Below are positions 6,929 through 13,773 of a DNA stretch of 13,773 nucleotides, in pieces. A program made the translations under genes and the position numbers. The DNA is from an uncultured Oscillochloris sp. (GTDB taxonomy: Bacteria > Chloroflexota > Chloroflexia > Chloroflexales > Chloroflexaceae): NCBI GenBank assembly GCA_903877345.1, contig CAIRDL010000578.1, positions 1 to 13,773 on the forward strand, read 5' to 3'. The notes under the pieces are model-generated. The model worked only from the letters and a program-made list of their open reading frames with translations, had not been told where the DNA came from and made no database searches. How positions within the stretch are numbered: position 1 is the stretch's first letter; every line of letters starts with the position of its first letter.

Positions 6929-8116
6929 CTATTCCTTCCCCGCTGTTAAGGGGAGCGCTTCGGGGGTGCCAAAGCGTATCTCGAGCACGCCACTGCGGAA
7001 GACGGCGCGGGTGGCGGGGCGTTCGGCAAGACTCATCGGCAAAATCAGGTCACGGCGGAAGTTGCCAATCTCGATGAACAACTCATCGCCCCGCTTGGTC
7101 ATCGCCACTTTGCCAATCTCGACGTGCGGCAGTGGCAGCCGCATCACATACTCCTGCCCCTCCCTGACAATCTCCTGGGTCTTGCCCCGGAACTGCACCT
7201 TGACCGGGTCAACTTCACCAAAAAGGCGCTGCCCAACCTCAGAGAGATCTTTCAGACCCGCGAGATCACGCGCATAGTGGGGACCTTCCCAAATCGGCAA
7301 AGGCGAAAAGAGGTCGTAGGCCAACTTCCGGTAGCCCTGTTGGATCCGGGCCAACTCCTGCATAAACGCCCCTTCGGCCTGTTCGACGGGCAGCACGCGG
7401 TTGAGCACGACGCCATCAATGGGGTAGCCAAAGAGCGACAGATAGGTCGCGGCGCGCTGGGCCTCCTTGATCACAATGCGCTCGGGGTTGACCACCAACC
7501 GGTACGAGCTAATTGCGGGATCAATCAGCGTTTCGCGCAGCGCAATGACGCCCTTATTGAGCCGGTCAAGGGTGGCGAAAATATCGGTGGCGGGAATAAG
7601 TTGCTTAACCAACGGGCGAGCCGCCTTGAGCGTGGTCGGCTCCCAGTCCATTACGCGGGAAGCGTACCACGTAAAAGTTTCGGGCATGGTGAGTAAGCGC
7701 ACCGTCTCGCCAGTGGGGGCAGCGTCAACAATCACCACATCGAACGCGCCGGTCTTGGCTTGGCGACGAATATGGAGCAGGCTGACCACCTCTTCCATCC
7801 CAGGGATGATCGCCAGTTCTTCGGCGGCAATTTCCTCCACGCCTTTGCGGCGCAGCAAGGTCGAGAAGTAGGTACGGAGTTCACCCCAATGATCGCGAAC
7901 CTCGTCAAGGACGTTGACCTCTTGGCCCCAGAGGTGGTCATTAAGTTGGGTGGGCAGCGAGCCGAGGGGCGTATCGAGGGCATCGGCCAGACTATGGGCG
8001 ACATCGGTACTAACGACCAGGGTGCGGTAGCCAAGCTCAGCCGCCCGCACTGCCGTAGCGGCGGCGGTCGTTGTCTTGCCGACCCCACCCTTCCCTAAAT
8101 AGAGGATGAGACGCAT
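6929..8116 (-). CDS. ArsA/Get3 (TRC40)-family ATPase with C-terminal HSP20-like domain
   Basis: This 395-residue P-loop ATPase of the SIMIBI class has the deviant Walker A motif GKGGVGKTT (8-16). Switch I is STDVAHSL (36-43), with Val where the family usually has Pro. Switch II is VDAAPTGETVRLL (130-142), and the nucleotide-recognition segment is VVNPER (208-213). Residues about 305-384 form a beta-rich domain resembling the small-heat-shock-like domain found at the end of many bacterial ArsA proteins. The whole protein lacks cysteine, so it has neither the metalloid-binding cysteines of arsenite-pump ATPases nor the zinc CxxC of eukaryotic Get3. No arsenic gene lies nearby. A role in handling membrane or aggregation-prone proteins is more plausible than arsenite efflux (inference). 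The start, ATG (complement of 8114-8116), is immediately followed by the P-loop region, and AAAGG lies ten bases upstream. Confidence 0.9.
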   Translation of the reverse strand: MRLILYLGKGGVGKTTTAAATAVRAAELGYRTLVVSTDVAHSLADALDTPLGSLPTQLNDHLWGQEVNVLDEVRDHWGELRTYFSTLLRRKGVEEIAAEELAIIPGMEEVVSLLHIRRQAKTGAFDVVIVDAAPTGETVRLLTMPETFTWYASRVMDWEPTTLKAARPLVKQLIPATDIFATLDRLNKGVIALRETLIDPAISSYRLVVNPERIVIKEAQRAATYLSLFGYPIDGVVLNRVLPVEQAEGAFMQELARIQQGYRKLAYDLFSPLPIWEGPHYARDLAGLKDLSEVGQRLFGEVDPVKVQFRGKTQEIVREGQEYVMRLPLPHVEIGKVAMTKRGDELFIEIGNFRRDLILPMSLAERPATRAVFRSGVLEIRFGTPEALPLTAGKE

Positions 8117-8299
8117 GCGCTCGTAACCTTTACTAGCAGCTTGTAGAGCTACTCGTAAGAAAAAGGAACTGGATTATGCGGGCGAGGCGGTTGCCGCGTT
8201 GTGCCTACCTGACGGATGCCCAGTTCGAAACCACGGCCCATTGTACGTGTTGCTTCAGAGCGCGTCAAACGGTGTTGTTGCGCTTTCAAGAGTCGCTCT

Positions 8300-8423
8300 G
8301 GGAGCGCGGGCGTCTCGCCCGCATCCAGGCAAGATGCCCGGACTACCTTCGCATCCTTCAGCCACTTGGCGCATCAGTGCGCCACCCGTGACGCCGCCAT
8401 GCAGGCGGGACGCCCGCGCTTCC
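8300..8423. repeat. 124-bp inverted-repeat element (REP- or MITE-like)
   Basis: The ends are 23-bp imperfect inverted repeats (8300-8322 and 8401-8423; 20 of 23 positions pair). The left arm itself folds as GCGGGCG-TCT-CGCCCGC, and the right arm as GCGGG-ACG-CCCGC. The interior adds the hairpin GGCGCA-TCAG-TGCGCC. The translated arms give the Arg/Pro-rich phrases often mis-annotated as small proteins where such repeats abound. No transposase or clear target-site duplication is seen. Confidence 0.65.
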
Positions 8424-8466
8424 AACAGGCTTCTGCCGCCTTTGACCTGGCCCTGCCCGCCTAGCG

Positions 8467-8615
8467 GGGCTACGTCAAAGTCACGCGCCGGGTGGCTAAA
8501 GCCTCCGGCTACGGGTACGAAGCCCGCTTTCGCAGGCGTATTGAGCCTGCTTCAGCAAGCTTGGTACACGTAGCAGAGGGCTTCAGCCCCACGGCGAGCG
8601 ACTTTGACGTAGCCC
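8467..8615. repeat. 149-bp snapback element with 24-bp terminal inverted repeats (MITE-like)
   Basis: The terminal arms 8467-8490 and 8592-8615 match as inverted repeats at 22 of 24 positions, and the outer 16 bases (GGGCTACGTCAAAGTC) are perfect. A second layer pairs 8494-8513 with 8569-8588 (16 of 20). A third layer pairs AAGCCCGC...GCAGGC with GCCTGC...AGCAAGCTT around a GTATTGA loop. The whole element can therefore fold into one long imperfect hairpin. It encodes nothing recognisable. I see no convincing target-site duplication. It could be a non-autonomous transposable element or a large REP-type structure. Confidence 0.72.
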
Positions 8616-8726
8616 TAAGGGTGAGGTTAGGGTCATTGAAATGACTTTACATCAGCCCTGACGTGAATCCATTGCGATCTGTCCACCGTAGGCGCGTTGC
8701 TGTTTACGCTTAGATAGCGGTACTGA

Positions 8727-8735
8727 TGCTATACT
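8727..8735 (+). promoter_or_regulatory. Extended -10 promoter (TGCTATACT) upstream of the zinc-ribbon kinase
   Basis: TGC followed by TATACT (8730-8735) is a strong extended -10. No good -35 is found at normal spacing. The predicted start near 8742 leaves a leader of about 54 nt that ends in a good ribosome site (AAGGCGG, 8784-8790). A short dyad GTGC-ATC-GCAC follows the -10 and could be an operator or leader hairpin. Confidence 0.5.
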
Positions 8736-8795
8736 ATTGTGCATCGCACCCACACACATTAGAAATATCCACCCCTAAGCTCAAGGCGGAATTTG

Positions 8796-11700
8796 ATGGA
8801 GCGGTGCGTATGTAGCCAGTGTGGCGGTGATAACCGCAGGCTCGCACGCTACTGCGGTCACTGTGGCGCGCTGCTCGTCCGGCCTCGCCCCGCACCATCT
8901 ACGCCCCCGACCGAACCGCCCGCACCCCTGCGTTCCGGCGATCTGCTTGGCGACGGTGGGCGCTACCGCGTTGATCAGTACCTCGGCGGTGGGCGCTTTA
9001 GCCAGGTTTTTCTCGCTGAAGATACCCACCTCAATCGGCTGTGTGCGATGAAGCAGTTGCGCCTTGATCCAATTTGGCCACCGGAAACGGTACGCCAGGT
9101 GATGGATTCCTTCGCGCACGAGTCGCGGCTACTCGCGAGCCTGAATGCGCCCGGCCACCGCAACATCCCCGAGATTTACGACCACCTTGATGCCCAGCTC
9201 TGCTTGGTGATGAAGCACGTCGCTGGTGAGGATCTGGCTGCGCTGTTGGCACGGCGAGCCGCGCCGCTGCCTGAAGATGAGGCGCTACGCTACGCCCGCG
9301 ATGCCTGTGCGGCGCTGGCCTATATGCACGCCCGTCGCCCTGCGGTGCTGCATCGCGACCTCAAGCCGGCCAATATGATCCGCGACTCGTCCGGCAGTAT
9401 TGTGCTGATTGACTTTGGGTTGGCGAGCCCGGCCTCCGCTGGTGATCCACTGGCTTTGGCGCAGGCGGGCACGCCGGGCTATATGCCGCCTGAGCAGTGG
9501 CGCGGTGTGCCGGTACCGCGCTCGGATGTCTATGCCCTTGGTGCCACGCTCTACCGAATGCTCACTTGTCGCACCCCGCCCTCGCCTGAGGTTGAGCCGC
9601 CCCCGCCAGTTCGCCAACTGAACCCGGCGGTTCGCCCTGAGGTTGAGGCGCTGGTGCGCCGCGCCCTCGCCCCCGCGCCGGTTGACCGCCCCAGCGCTGC
9701 CGATCTGCTGGCTGAACTGGAAGATCTGCTGACCCGGCGCGATCTGCCGCCGCCGGAGCCGGAACACCCGCCCTCACCCCCGGAGTTAGTGGGGCGAACG
9801 GCTGAACTGGCTGAACTGGCGGTGCGTCTGGCTAATGATCATGCGGTGGCCTTGGCTGGCATGCCTGGAGCCGGGAAGACGGCCTTAGCGGCGACACTGG
9901 CTACCCATCACCCTGACCAGAGTCGCGTCTTTTGGCACACGTTTCGCGCTGGTGAGGGTGTGGATGTGCTGATCTGGCGGCTGGCGGGCTGGTTGGCCTG
10001 TGCGGGTCGCCCCGATGTCTGGCAGCGACTTCAGGGTGCGCGTCAGTCTGGTGGCCCGCCGCTCTCGCCCGATCTGCTGGCCAGTTACTTGACGCAACTG
10101 ATGCGCGGTTGGGACGGGTTGCTCTGTCTGGACGACCTGCACCTAGCGGCTGATGACCCGGTGCTGCTGCGGGTGATTGGGTTGCTGGCTGATGCGGCGC
10201 AGGCGGGTGGCCCGGCGCTGCTGGCGACGGCGCGGGCGGTGCCGGACGCGGCCCGGATCGCCGTGACGATCACGCTCGGCGGGCTGCCGGAAGAGGCCGC
10301 ACGCACGTTGCTTGACCGGGCCGGGCTTGGCCTCAGCCCTGAACAGGTCGCCGAACTTGTCCGGGCCACGGAGGGCAACCCGCAGTTCCTAACGCTGGCG
10401 ATTGCGGCCCTGCGGCGCGGCACTCGCCCAGAGCAAATGCTGGGTCGCCTGACCACCGCTGGCGATTTAGGCAACTACCTGCTGCGTGAAGTGGACGAGG
10501 GCTTGAGCGCCCAAGAGCGGAAGGCGATGGAGGCGCTTGCGGTACTGTTGGGCTACGGCGGCACACCGGATGTGGTCACGGCCCTGATTGGCGGACGCCC
10601 GGCGTGGCGCACGCTGGCCCGCCTGGTTGAGCGCCATTTGCTCAGTGTGGAGCCGCGTGCCGATGGGGATGTCTATCGCCAGCACGCGATTGTGCAGGGC
10701 TTTTACTACGCGACGCTGGCCCAACGCCGCCGCAAGGCCATGCACGAGCGGGCCGGTGCGTACTATGAGTCTGAGGGCCAGGATTTGCTGGCGGCGGCGC
10801 GGCACTTTGCCCAGGCCAGTCTGCCTGAGCGGGTTGCCGCCGCCCTGACCCGCGACATTTGGGGGCTGATCAACGCGGGCCAGTCGCGTGAGGTGCGGGT
10901 GCTGCTGGAAGCGCTGCCGGTGCCCCGGCTGGAGCCTGAGCTACGCGCCGCTGTGCGTACCGCCCTTGGCGAGATCTATGCGCTCCTCGGTGAGTACGCG
11001 AGCGCCCGTTCGCTGCTAGAGCTGACGCTGGCCGAAAGCCCGCATCAGGATCTTCGGCAGGCCCGGCGGCACCGCCTGCTGGCCCAAGTTTGTGCGCGCA
11101 CTGGCGATTATGACCAGGCTGAGGCGAGCTGTCGGCGGGGGCTGGCGCTGGCTGACACCACTGGGCCAGTGCGTACCGAGACGGCGCGGCTCTACAGCCA
11201 GTTGGCCGAAGTACTGATGCGGCGCAGCGCCTTTGACGAGGCGGAGGCGGCGTGCAAGGCTGGGTTGGCGGTGCTGCCGCGTGCGCCGGCCAACTCCAGT
11301 GAGCGCGGTGCCCTGTTGCTGCGCCAAGCTACCGTCGCCGGGCGGCGCGGAGCCTACGCGACGGCGATCAGCGACCTTGAGCAGAGTCTGGCTCTGGCTC
11401 GTCAGGTTGCCGACCCCATCCTGACGTCGGCAGGGCTCCATAACCTTGGGATCTATCATCATCTCAGTGGGCGGATCGAACAGGCGCTGGCCTGCTATAG
11501 CGAGAGCCTGCATCTAGCCGAGCAGGTCGGCGACCTGGCTAGGCAGCTCGCGACGATCAACACCCTGGGAGGAATCCACCTGGATCGTGGTGAGATTGGT
11601 GAGGCCATGAGGTGCTTTGAGGAGTGCCGCACGCTGAGTGAGCAGTTCAACTTGCTCGATGAATTGGCGTTTGCGCTGCTGAATATTGGCACCCTGCGCT

Positions 11701-12188
11701 ATGAGCAAGGGGAGCTTGATACCGCCGCTAGTCGGCTCGATCACGCCCGTCAGATCTTTAGCCAGATCGGCGTGCGCGACGAGGAGGCCCACTGCCTGTA
11801 TGTACTTGGCGATATCGCCTTACGCCAGGGGGATTCTGCAACCGCCAAGGGTTATGGTCAGCAGGCTCTTGACCTAGCGAACCAGATCGGCAGCCAGGTA
11901 TTTGCGTCCTGTGCCCTGCGGGTGCGGGGCGAGGCGTGTCTTGCCTTAGGTGATCTGTCCAGCGCTGCCGACGATCTGGCCGAGTCTTGGCGGCTTCAGC
12001 AGGACATCGGCGATCCCTACGACGAGGCGCTGATCCGGGCGGCCAGCGCTCGCCTGGCCTATGCCGAACATGATCAGACCCGCGCCCGCACCGAGGCGCG
12101 GGCGATCCTGCCGTTCGCCCGCGAGCGCGGCATGGCCTACCTGGAGCACGAGATGGTCAATCTATTGGCGAACCTTGATAAACCCTAA
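8796..12188 (+). CDS. Zinc-ribbon Ser/Thr protein kinase fused to a P-loop NTPase and TPR array
   Basis: This is a 1130-residue cytoplasmic signalling protein. A zinc ribbon at the N-terminus has Cys 6, Cys 9, Cys 20 and Cys 23 (CSQC, CGHC). A Pro-rich linker leads to a Hanks-type kinase (about 57-311): Gly loop LGGGRFSQV (63-71), Lys 86, HRDLKPAN (186-193), IDFGLAS with Asp 206, GTPGYMPPEQ and SDVYALG. All catalytic residues are present. A STAND/MalT-like NTPase follows: LVGR near 330, P-loop GMPGAGKT (355-362) and Walker B LLCLDDLH (about 440). About ten TPR units occupy residues 718-1115, with repeated patterns such as LGDIALRQGD and LGIYHHLSGRIEQA. ATG 8796 follows AAGGCGG at a five-base gap. 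No transmembrane helix is apparent, unlike PknB-type receptors. TPR binding and nucleotide exchange may control kinase output (inference). Substrates are unknown. The downstream secreted repeat protein lies 88 bp away. Confidence 0.93.
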   Translation: MERCVCSQCGGDNRRLARYCGHCGALLVRPRPAPSTPPTEPPAPLRSGDLLGDGGRYRVDQYLGGGRFSQVFLAEDTHLNRLCAMKQLRLDPIWPPETVRQVMDSFAHESRLLASLNAPGHRNIPEIYDHLDAQLCLVMKHVAGEDLAALLARRAAPLPEDEALRYARDACAALAYMHARRPAVLHRDLKPANMIRDSSGSIVLIDFGLASPASAGDPLALAQAGTPGYMPPEQWRGVPVPRSDVYALGATLYRMLTCRTPPSPEVEPPPPVRQLNPAVRPEVEALVRRALAPAPVDRPSAADLLAELEDLLTRRDLPPPEPEHPPSPPELVGRTAELAELAVRLANDHAVALAGMPGAGKTALAATLATHHPDQSRVFWHTFRAGEGVDVLIWRLAGWLACAGRPDVWQRLQGARQSGGPPLSPDLLASYLTQLMRGWDGLLCLDDLHLAADDPVLLRVIGLLADAAQAGGPALLATARAVPDAARIAVTITLGGLPEEAARTLLDRAGLGLSPEQVAELVRATEGNPQFLTLAIAALRRGTRPEQMLGRLTTAGDLGNYLLREVDEGLSAQERKAMEALAVLLGYGGTPDVVTALIGGRPAWRTLARLVERHLLSVEPRADGDVYRQHAIVQGFYYATLAQRRRKAMHERAGAYYESEGQDLLAAARHFAQASLPERVAAALTRDIWGLINAGQSREVRVLLEALPVPRLEPELRAAVRTALGEIYALLGEYASARSLLELTLAESPHQDLRQARRHRLLAQVCARTGDYDQAEASCRRGLALADTTGPVRTETARLYSQLAEVLMRRSAFDEAEAACKAGLAVLPRAPANSSERGALLLRQATVAGRRGAYATAISDLEQSLALARQVADPILTSAGLHNLGIYHHLSGRIEQALACYSESLHLAEQVGDLARQLATINTLGGIHLDRGEIGEAMRCFEECRTLSEQFNLLDELAFALLNIGTLRYEQGELDTAASRLDHARQIFSQIGVRDEEAHCLYVLGDIALRQGDSATAKGYGQQALDLANQIGSQVFASCALRVRGEACLALGDLSSAADDLAESWRLQQDIGDPYDEALIRAASARLAYAEHDQTRARTEARAILPFARERGMAYLEHEMVNLLANLDKP

Positions 12189-12276
12189 GCTGGCGCTGAG
12201 TTAACGGCGCTCGTTTGCGAGAGTGTTGTGCGCTACCCTTGAGGGAGAGGATGGATCGTTTCAGAAGGGGGATTAT

Positions 12277-13773
12277 ATGCGACCGTACCGAATCGTCCGC
12301 CTGATCGCGTCCGCGCTGGTGGCTATTTCTGCCCTGCTCGCCTCGGTTGGCAGCCCGCCGCGCATTACCCGTGCCGCCGCGCCGCTCTGCGGCACACTGA
12401 TCCAGAACGTCAGCGGCGCAATCGCCGCCAATACGACATGGTCGCCAGCGAATATCTATGTGCTGACGGGTGATGTGACGGTGAACACCGGCGTCACCTT
12501 GGTGATTCAGCCGGGGACGGTGATCAAGGCAAAGACTCAGGCGCGGCTACTCATTAGTGGCACACTGACTTCCGATGGCACAGCGGTCAACCCAATCTAC
12601 TTCACCTCCTGGAACGATGACTCGCTCTGCGGCGACACGAATGGCGATGGCACAACGACTACGCCAGCGGTGAGCGACTGGGGCTACATCGAGTTTACAT
12701 CGGGTAGCAACGATATCAGTAGTCTGAGCCGGGCGGTGCTGCGCTACGGTGGTTTGGGCTACAGCACCTCGCCGAGTGGGGTAATCATCCTCACTGATGC
12801 CAGTCCGAACTTGGCCTACCTGAGCATGGAACACAACCACCGCAATGCGGTACAGCTTTGGACTGGCGGCTGGAATACGGTGACTCTCGGCAGTTCAACG
12901 GTTGTCTACTTGCTGGTAGGCGACATCACCGTGAACAGCAACCAGACCATGACGATTGTCCCCGGTGCGAAGATCAAGGCTACTGCCCAGGCTCGCCTGC
13001 TGGTCAACGGCAAACTCACCGCCGACGGTACAGTAGCCAATCCGATCTACTTCACCTCAGAGAAGGATGATACTGTGTGTGGGTTAGGTGCGAGCGATGA
13101 ATTGGTTTGTGACACCAACAACGCGGTGGATGGCCCAACCACGAGCGACTGGGGCTATATTGAGTTTACAGCGGGAAGCAACGATACCAGCAGCGTGAGC
13201 CGGGCGGTGCTGCGCTACGGCGGTTTGGGCTACAGCACCTCGCCGAGTGGGGTAATCATCCTCACTGATGCCAGTCCGAACTTGGCCTACCTAAGCATGG
13301 AACACAACCACCGCAACGCGGTACAGCTTTGGGCTGGCGGCTGGAATACGGTAACCCTTGGGAGCTCGACGGTGGTCTACCTGCTGGTAGGCGACATCAC
13401 CGTGAACAGCAACCAGACCATGACGATTGTCCCCGGTGCGAAGATCAAGGCTACTGCCCAGGCTCGCCTGCTGGTCAACGGCAAGCTCACCGCCGATGGT
13501 GTATCAAGCAACCCAATCTTTTTCACCTCGGAAAAAGACGATACAGTCTGCGGCTATGGTGCGAGCGATGAACTGATCTGTGACACAAACAACGCGGTGG
13601 ATGGGCCAGCCACGAGCGACTGGGGCTATATCGAGTTTACGGCGGGTAGCAACGACACGAGCAGCCTGAGCCGGGCGGTGTTGCGCTACGGTGGTTTGGG
13701 CTACAGCACCTCGCCGAGTGGGGTAATCATCCTCACTGATGCCAGTCCGAACTTGGCCTACCTGAGCATGGAA
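12277..13773 (+). CDS. Secreted beta-helix-like repeat protein, C-terminus beyond the window
   Basis: The reading frame is open for 499 codons to the last base, with no stop. It starts at ATG 12277 behind AAGGGGGA (12264-12271). Residues 1 to about 36 form a signal peptide: MRPYR, a hydrophobic stretch ending near LLASVG, and a likely cleavage after ITRAAA. The mature part consists of units of 150-157 residues with phrases typical of right-handed parallel beta-helices: PGTVIKAK, LLVNGKLTADGT, NPIYFTS and RAVLRYGG. Each unit has an Asp-rich loop resembling a calcium site (DTNGDG in unit 1, DTNNAVDG in units 2 and 3), and two cysteines flank GASDEL in units 2 and 3. It is probably cell-surface or secreted; adhesion or polysaccharide binding is possible, and no catalytic motif is recognised. 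The 88-bp gap upstream shows no clear promoter or terminator, so co-transcription with the kinase gene is possible. Confidence 0.85.
   Translation, partial: MRPYRIVRLIASALVAISALLASVGSPPRITRAAAPLCGTLIQNVSGAIAANTTWSPANIYVLTGDVTVNTGVTLVIQPGTVIKAKTQARLLISGTLTSDGTAVNPIYFTSWNDDSLCGDTNGDGTTTTPAVSDWGYIEFTSGSNDISSLSRAVLRYGGLGYSTSPSGVIILTDASPNLAYLSMEHNHRNAVQLWTGGWNTVTLGSSTVVYLLVGDITVNSNQTMTIVPGAKIKATAQARLLVNGKLTADGTVANPIYFTSEKDDTVCGLGASDELVCDTNNAVDGPTTSDWGYIEFTAGSNDTSSVSRAVLRYGGLGYSTSPSGVIILTDASPNLAYLSMEHNHRNAVQLWAGGWNTVTLGSSTVVYLLVGDITVNSNQTMTIVPGAKIKATAQARLLVNGKLTADGVSSNPIFFTSEKDDTVCGYGASDELICDTNNAVDGPATSDWGYIEFTAGSNDTSSLSRAVLRYGGLGYSTSPSGVIILTDASPNLAYLSME
12457..13773 (+). repeat. Tandem 471-bp coding repeat, at least three units, continuing past the window
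   Basis: Unit 1 spans 12457-12906 (450 bp, with a shorter Asp-rich loop). Unit 2 spans 12907-13377 (471 bp). Unit 3 begins at 13378 and is cut by the window edge. Comparing 12676-13146 with 13147-13617 by eye gives about 48 differences in 471 positions, most of them synonymous. A 103-bp run (12911-13013 against 13382-13484) and a 71-bp run (12751-12821) are identical. The first half of unit 1 is clearly more divergent. Confidence 0.92.

Larger units (their letters stand above)
8117..8795. other. Long intergenic region between divergent genes, filled with hairpin-rich repeats
   Basis: This 679-bp gap separates the minus-strand ArsA-like gene from the plus-strand kinase gene. It holds two inverted-repeat elements (8300-8423 and 8467-8615), smaller hairpins such as GGCGCA-TCAG-TGCGCC, CCCGC-CTA-GCGGG and GTCATT-GA-AATGAC (8632-8645), and the kinase promoter (8727-8735). 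Short open frames exist in all three plus frames (for example 8176-8391), but they run straight through the repeats and change character across them, so I do not call them genes. Confidence 0.75.

Noticed and set aside
6929..8116. Arsenite efflux pump ATPase
   Set aside because: There is no cysteine in the protein, no duplicated ATPase half and no arsenic gene nearby.
8176..8573. Several short plus-strand open frames (for example 8176-8391 and 8199-8573)
   Set aside because: They lie inside the hairpin repeats and give Arg/Pro/Cys-rich products typical of translated repeat DNA. AAGGA precedes 8176, but the frame has no recognisable protein character.
12457..13773. CRISPR-like or mobile repeat array
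   Set aside because: The repeats are long (471 bp), in frame and fully coding, with no spacers.

Overview
The window looks like chromosomal DNA of a GC-rich, signalling-rich bacterium, most likely a filamentous member of the Chloroflexota (Chloroflexus/Roseiflexus/Oscillochloris-like). This is inferred from the gene families: a zinc-ribbon Ser/Thr kinase fused to a P-loop NTPase and TPRs, a CHAT-NTPase-TPR protein, an ArsA-type ATPase with a C-terminal HSP20-like domain, a NAGPA-type lipoprotein, and hairpin-rich intergenic repeats. No rRNA, tRNA, CRISPR array or transposase is visible.

Layout. Positions 1-132 are the 3' end of an unrecognised gene. Positions 217-2002 hold a NarL/DegS-type two-component pair (soluble coiled-coil histidine kinase, then a REC-LuxR response regulator) behind a recognisable promoter. 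An EmrE-like small multidrug transporter (2034-2369) follows; its third codon positions are much more AT-rich than those of its neighbours. Next is a 1137-residue protein (2426-5839) with a caspase-like CHAT domain, a STAND-type ATPase and a TPR-like C-terminus, interrupted by ten 9-bp repeats. A lipoprotein with a phosphodiester-glycosidase (NAGPA) domain (6107-6925) converges, with only 3 bp between stop codons, on a minus-strand ArsA/Get3-like ATPase (6929-8116) that contains no cysteine.

The only long gene-free stretch (8117-8795) carries two MITE- or REP-like inverted-repeat elements (8300-8423 and 8467-8615) and an extended -10 promoter. That promoter precedes a 1130-residue zinc-ribbon kinase/P-loop NTPase/TPR protein (8796-12188). 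Downstream, a secreted beta-helix-like repeat protein (from 12277) runs off the window end; its 471-bp units are about 90% identical.

How the genes fit together. Most of the window is sensing and signal transduction. Two large proteins share one plan, an N-terminal output domain (CHAT protease or Ser/Thr kinase), then a P-loop switch, then TPR-like sensor repeats, which suggests ligand-triggered activation. The CHAT protein is the best candidate for a little-described conflict or programmed-cell-death effector. Nothing in the sequence proves a link to phage defence. The kinase and the surface repeat protein are adjacent and co-directional and may be co-expressed.
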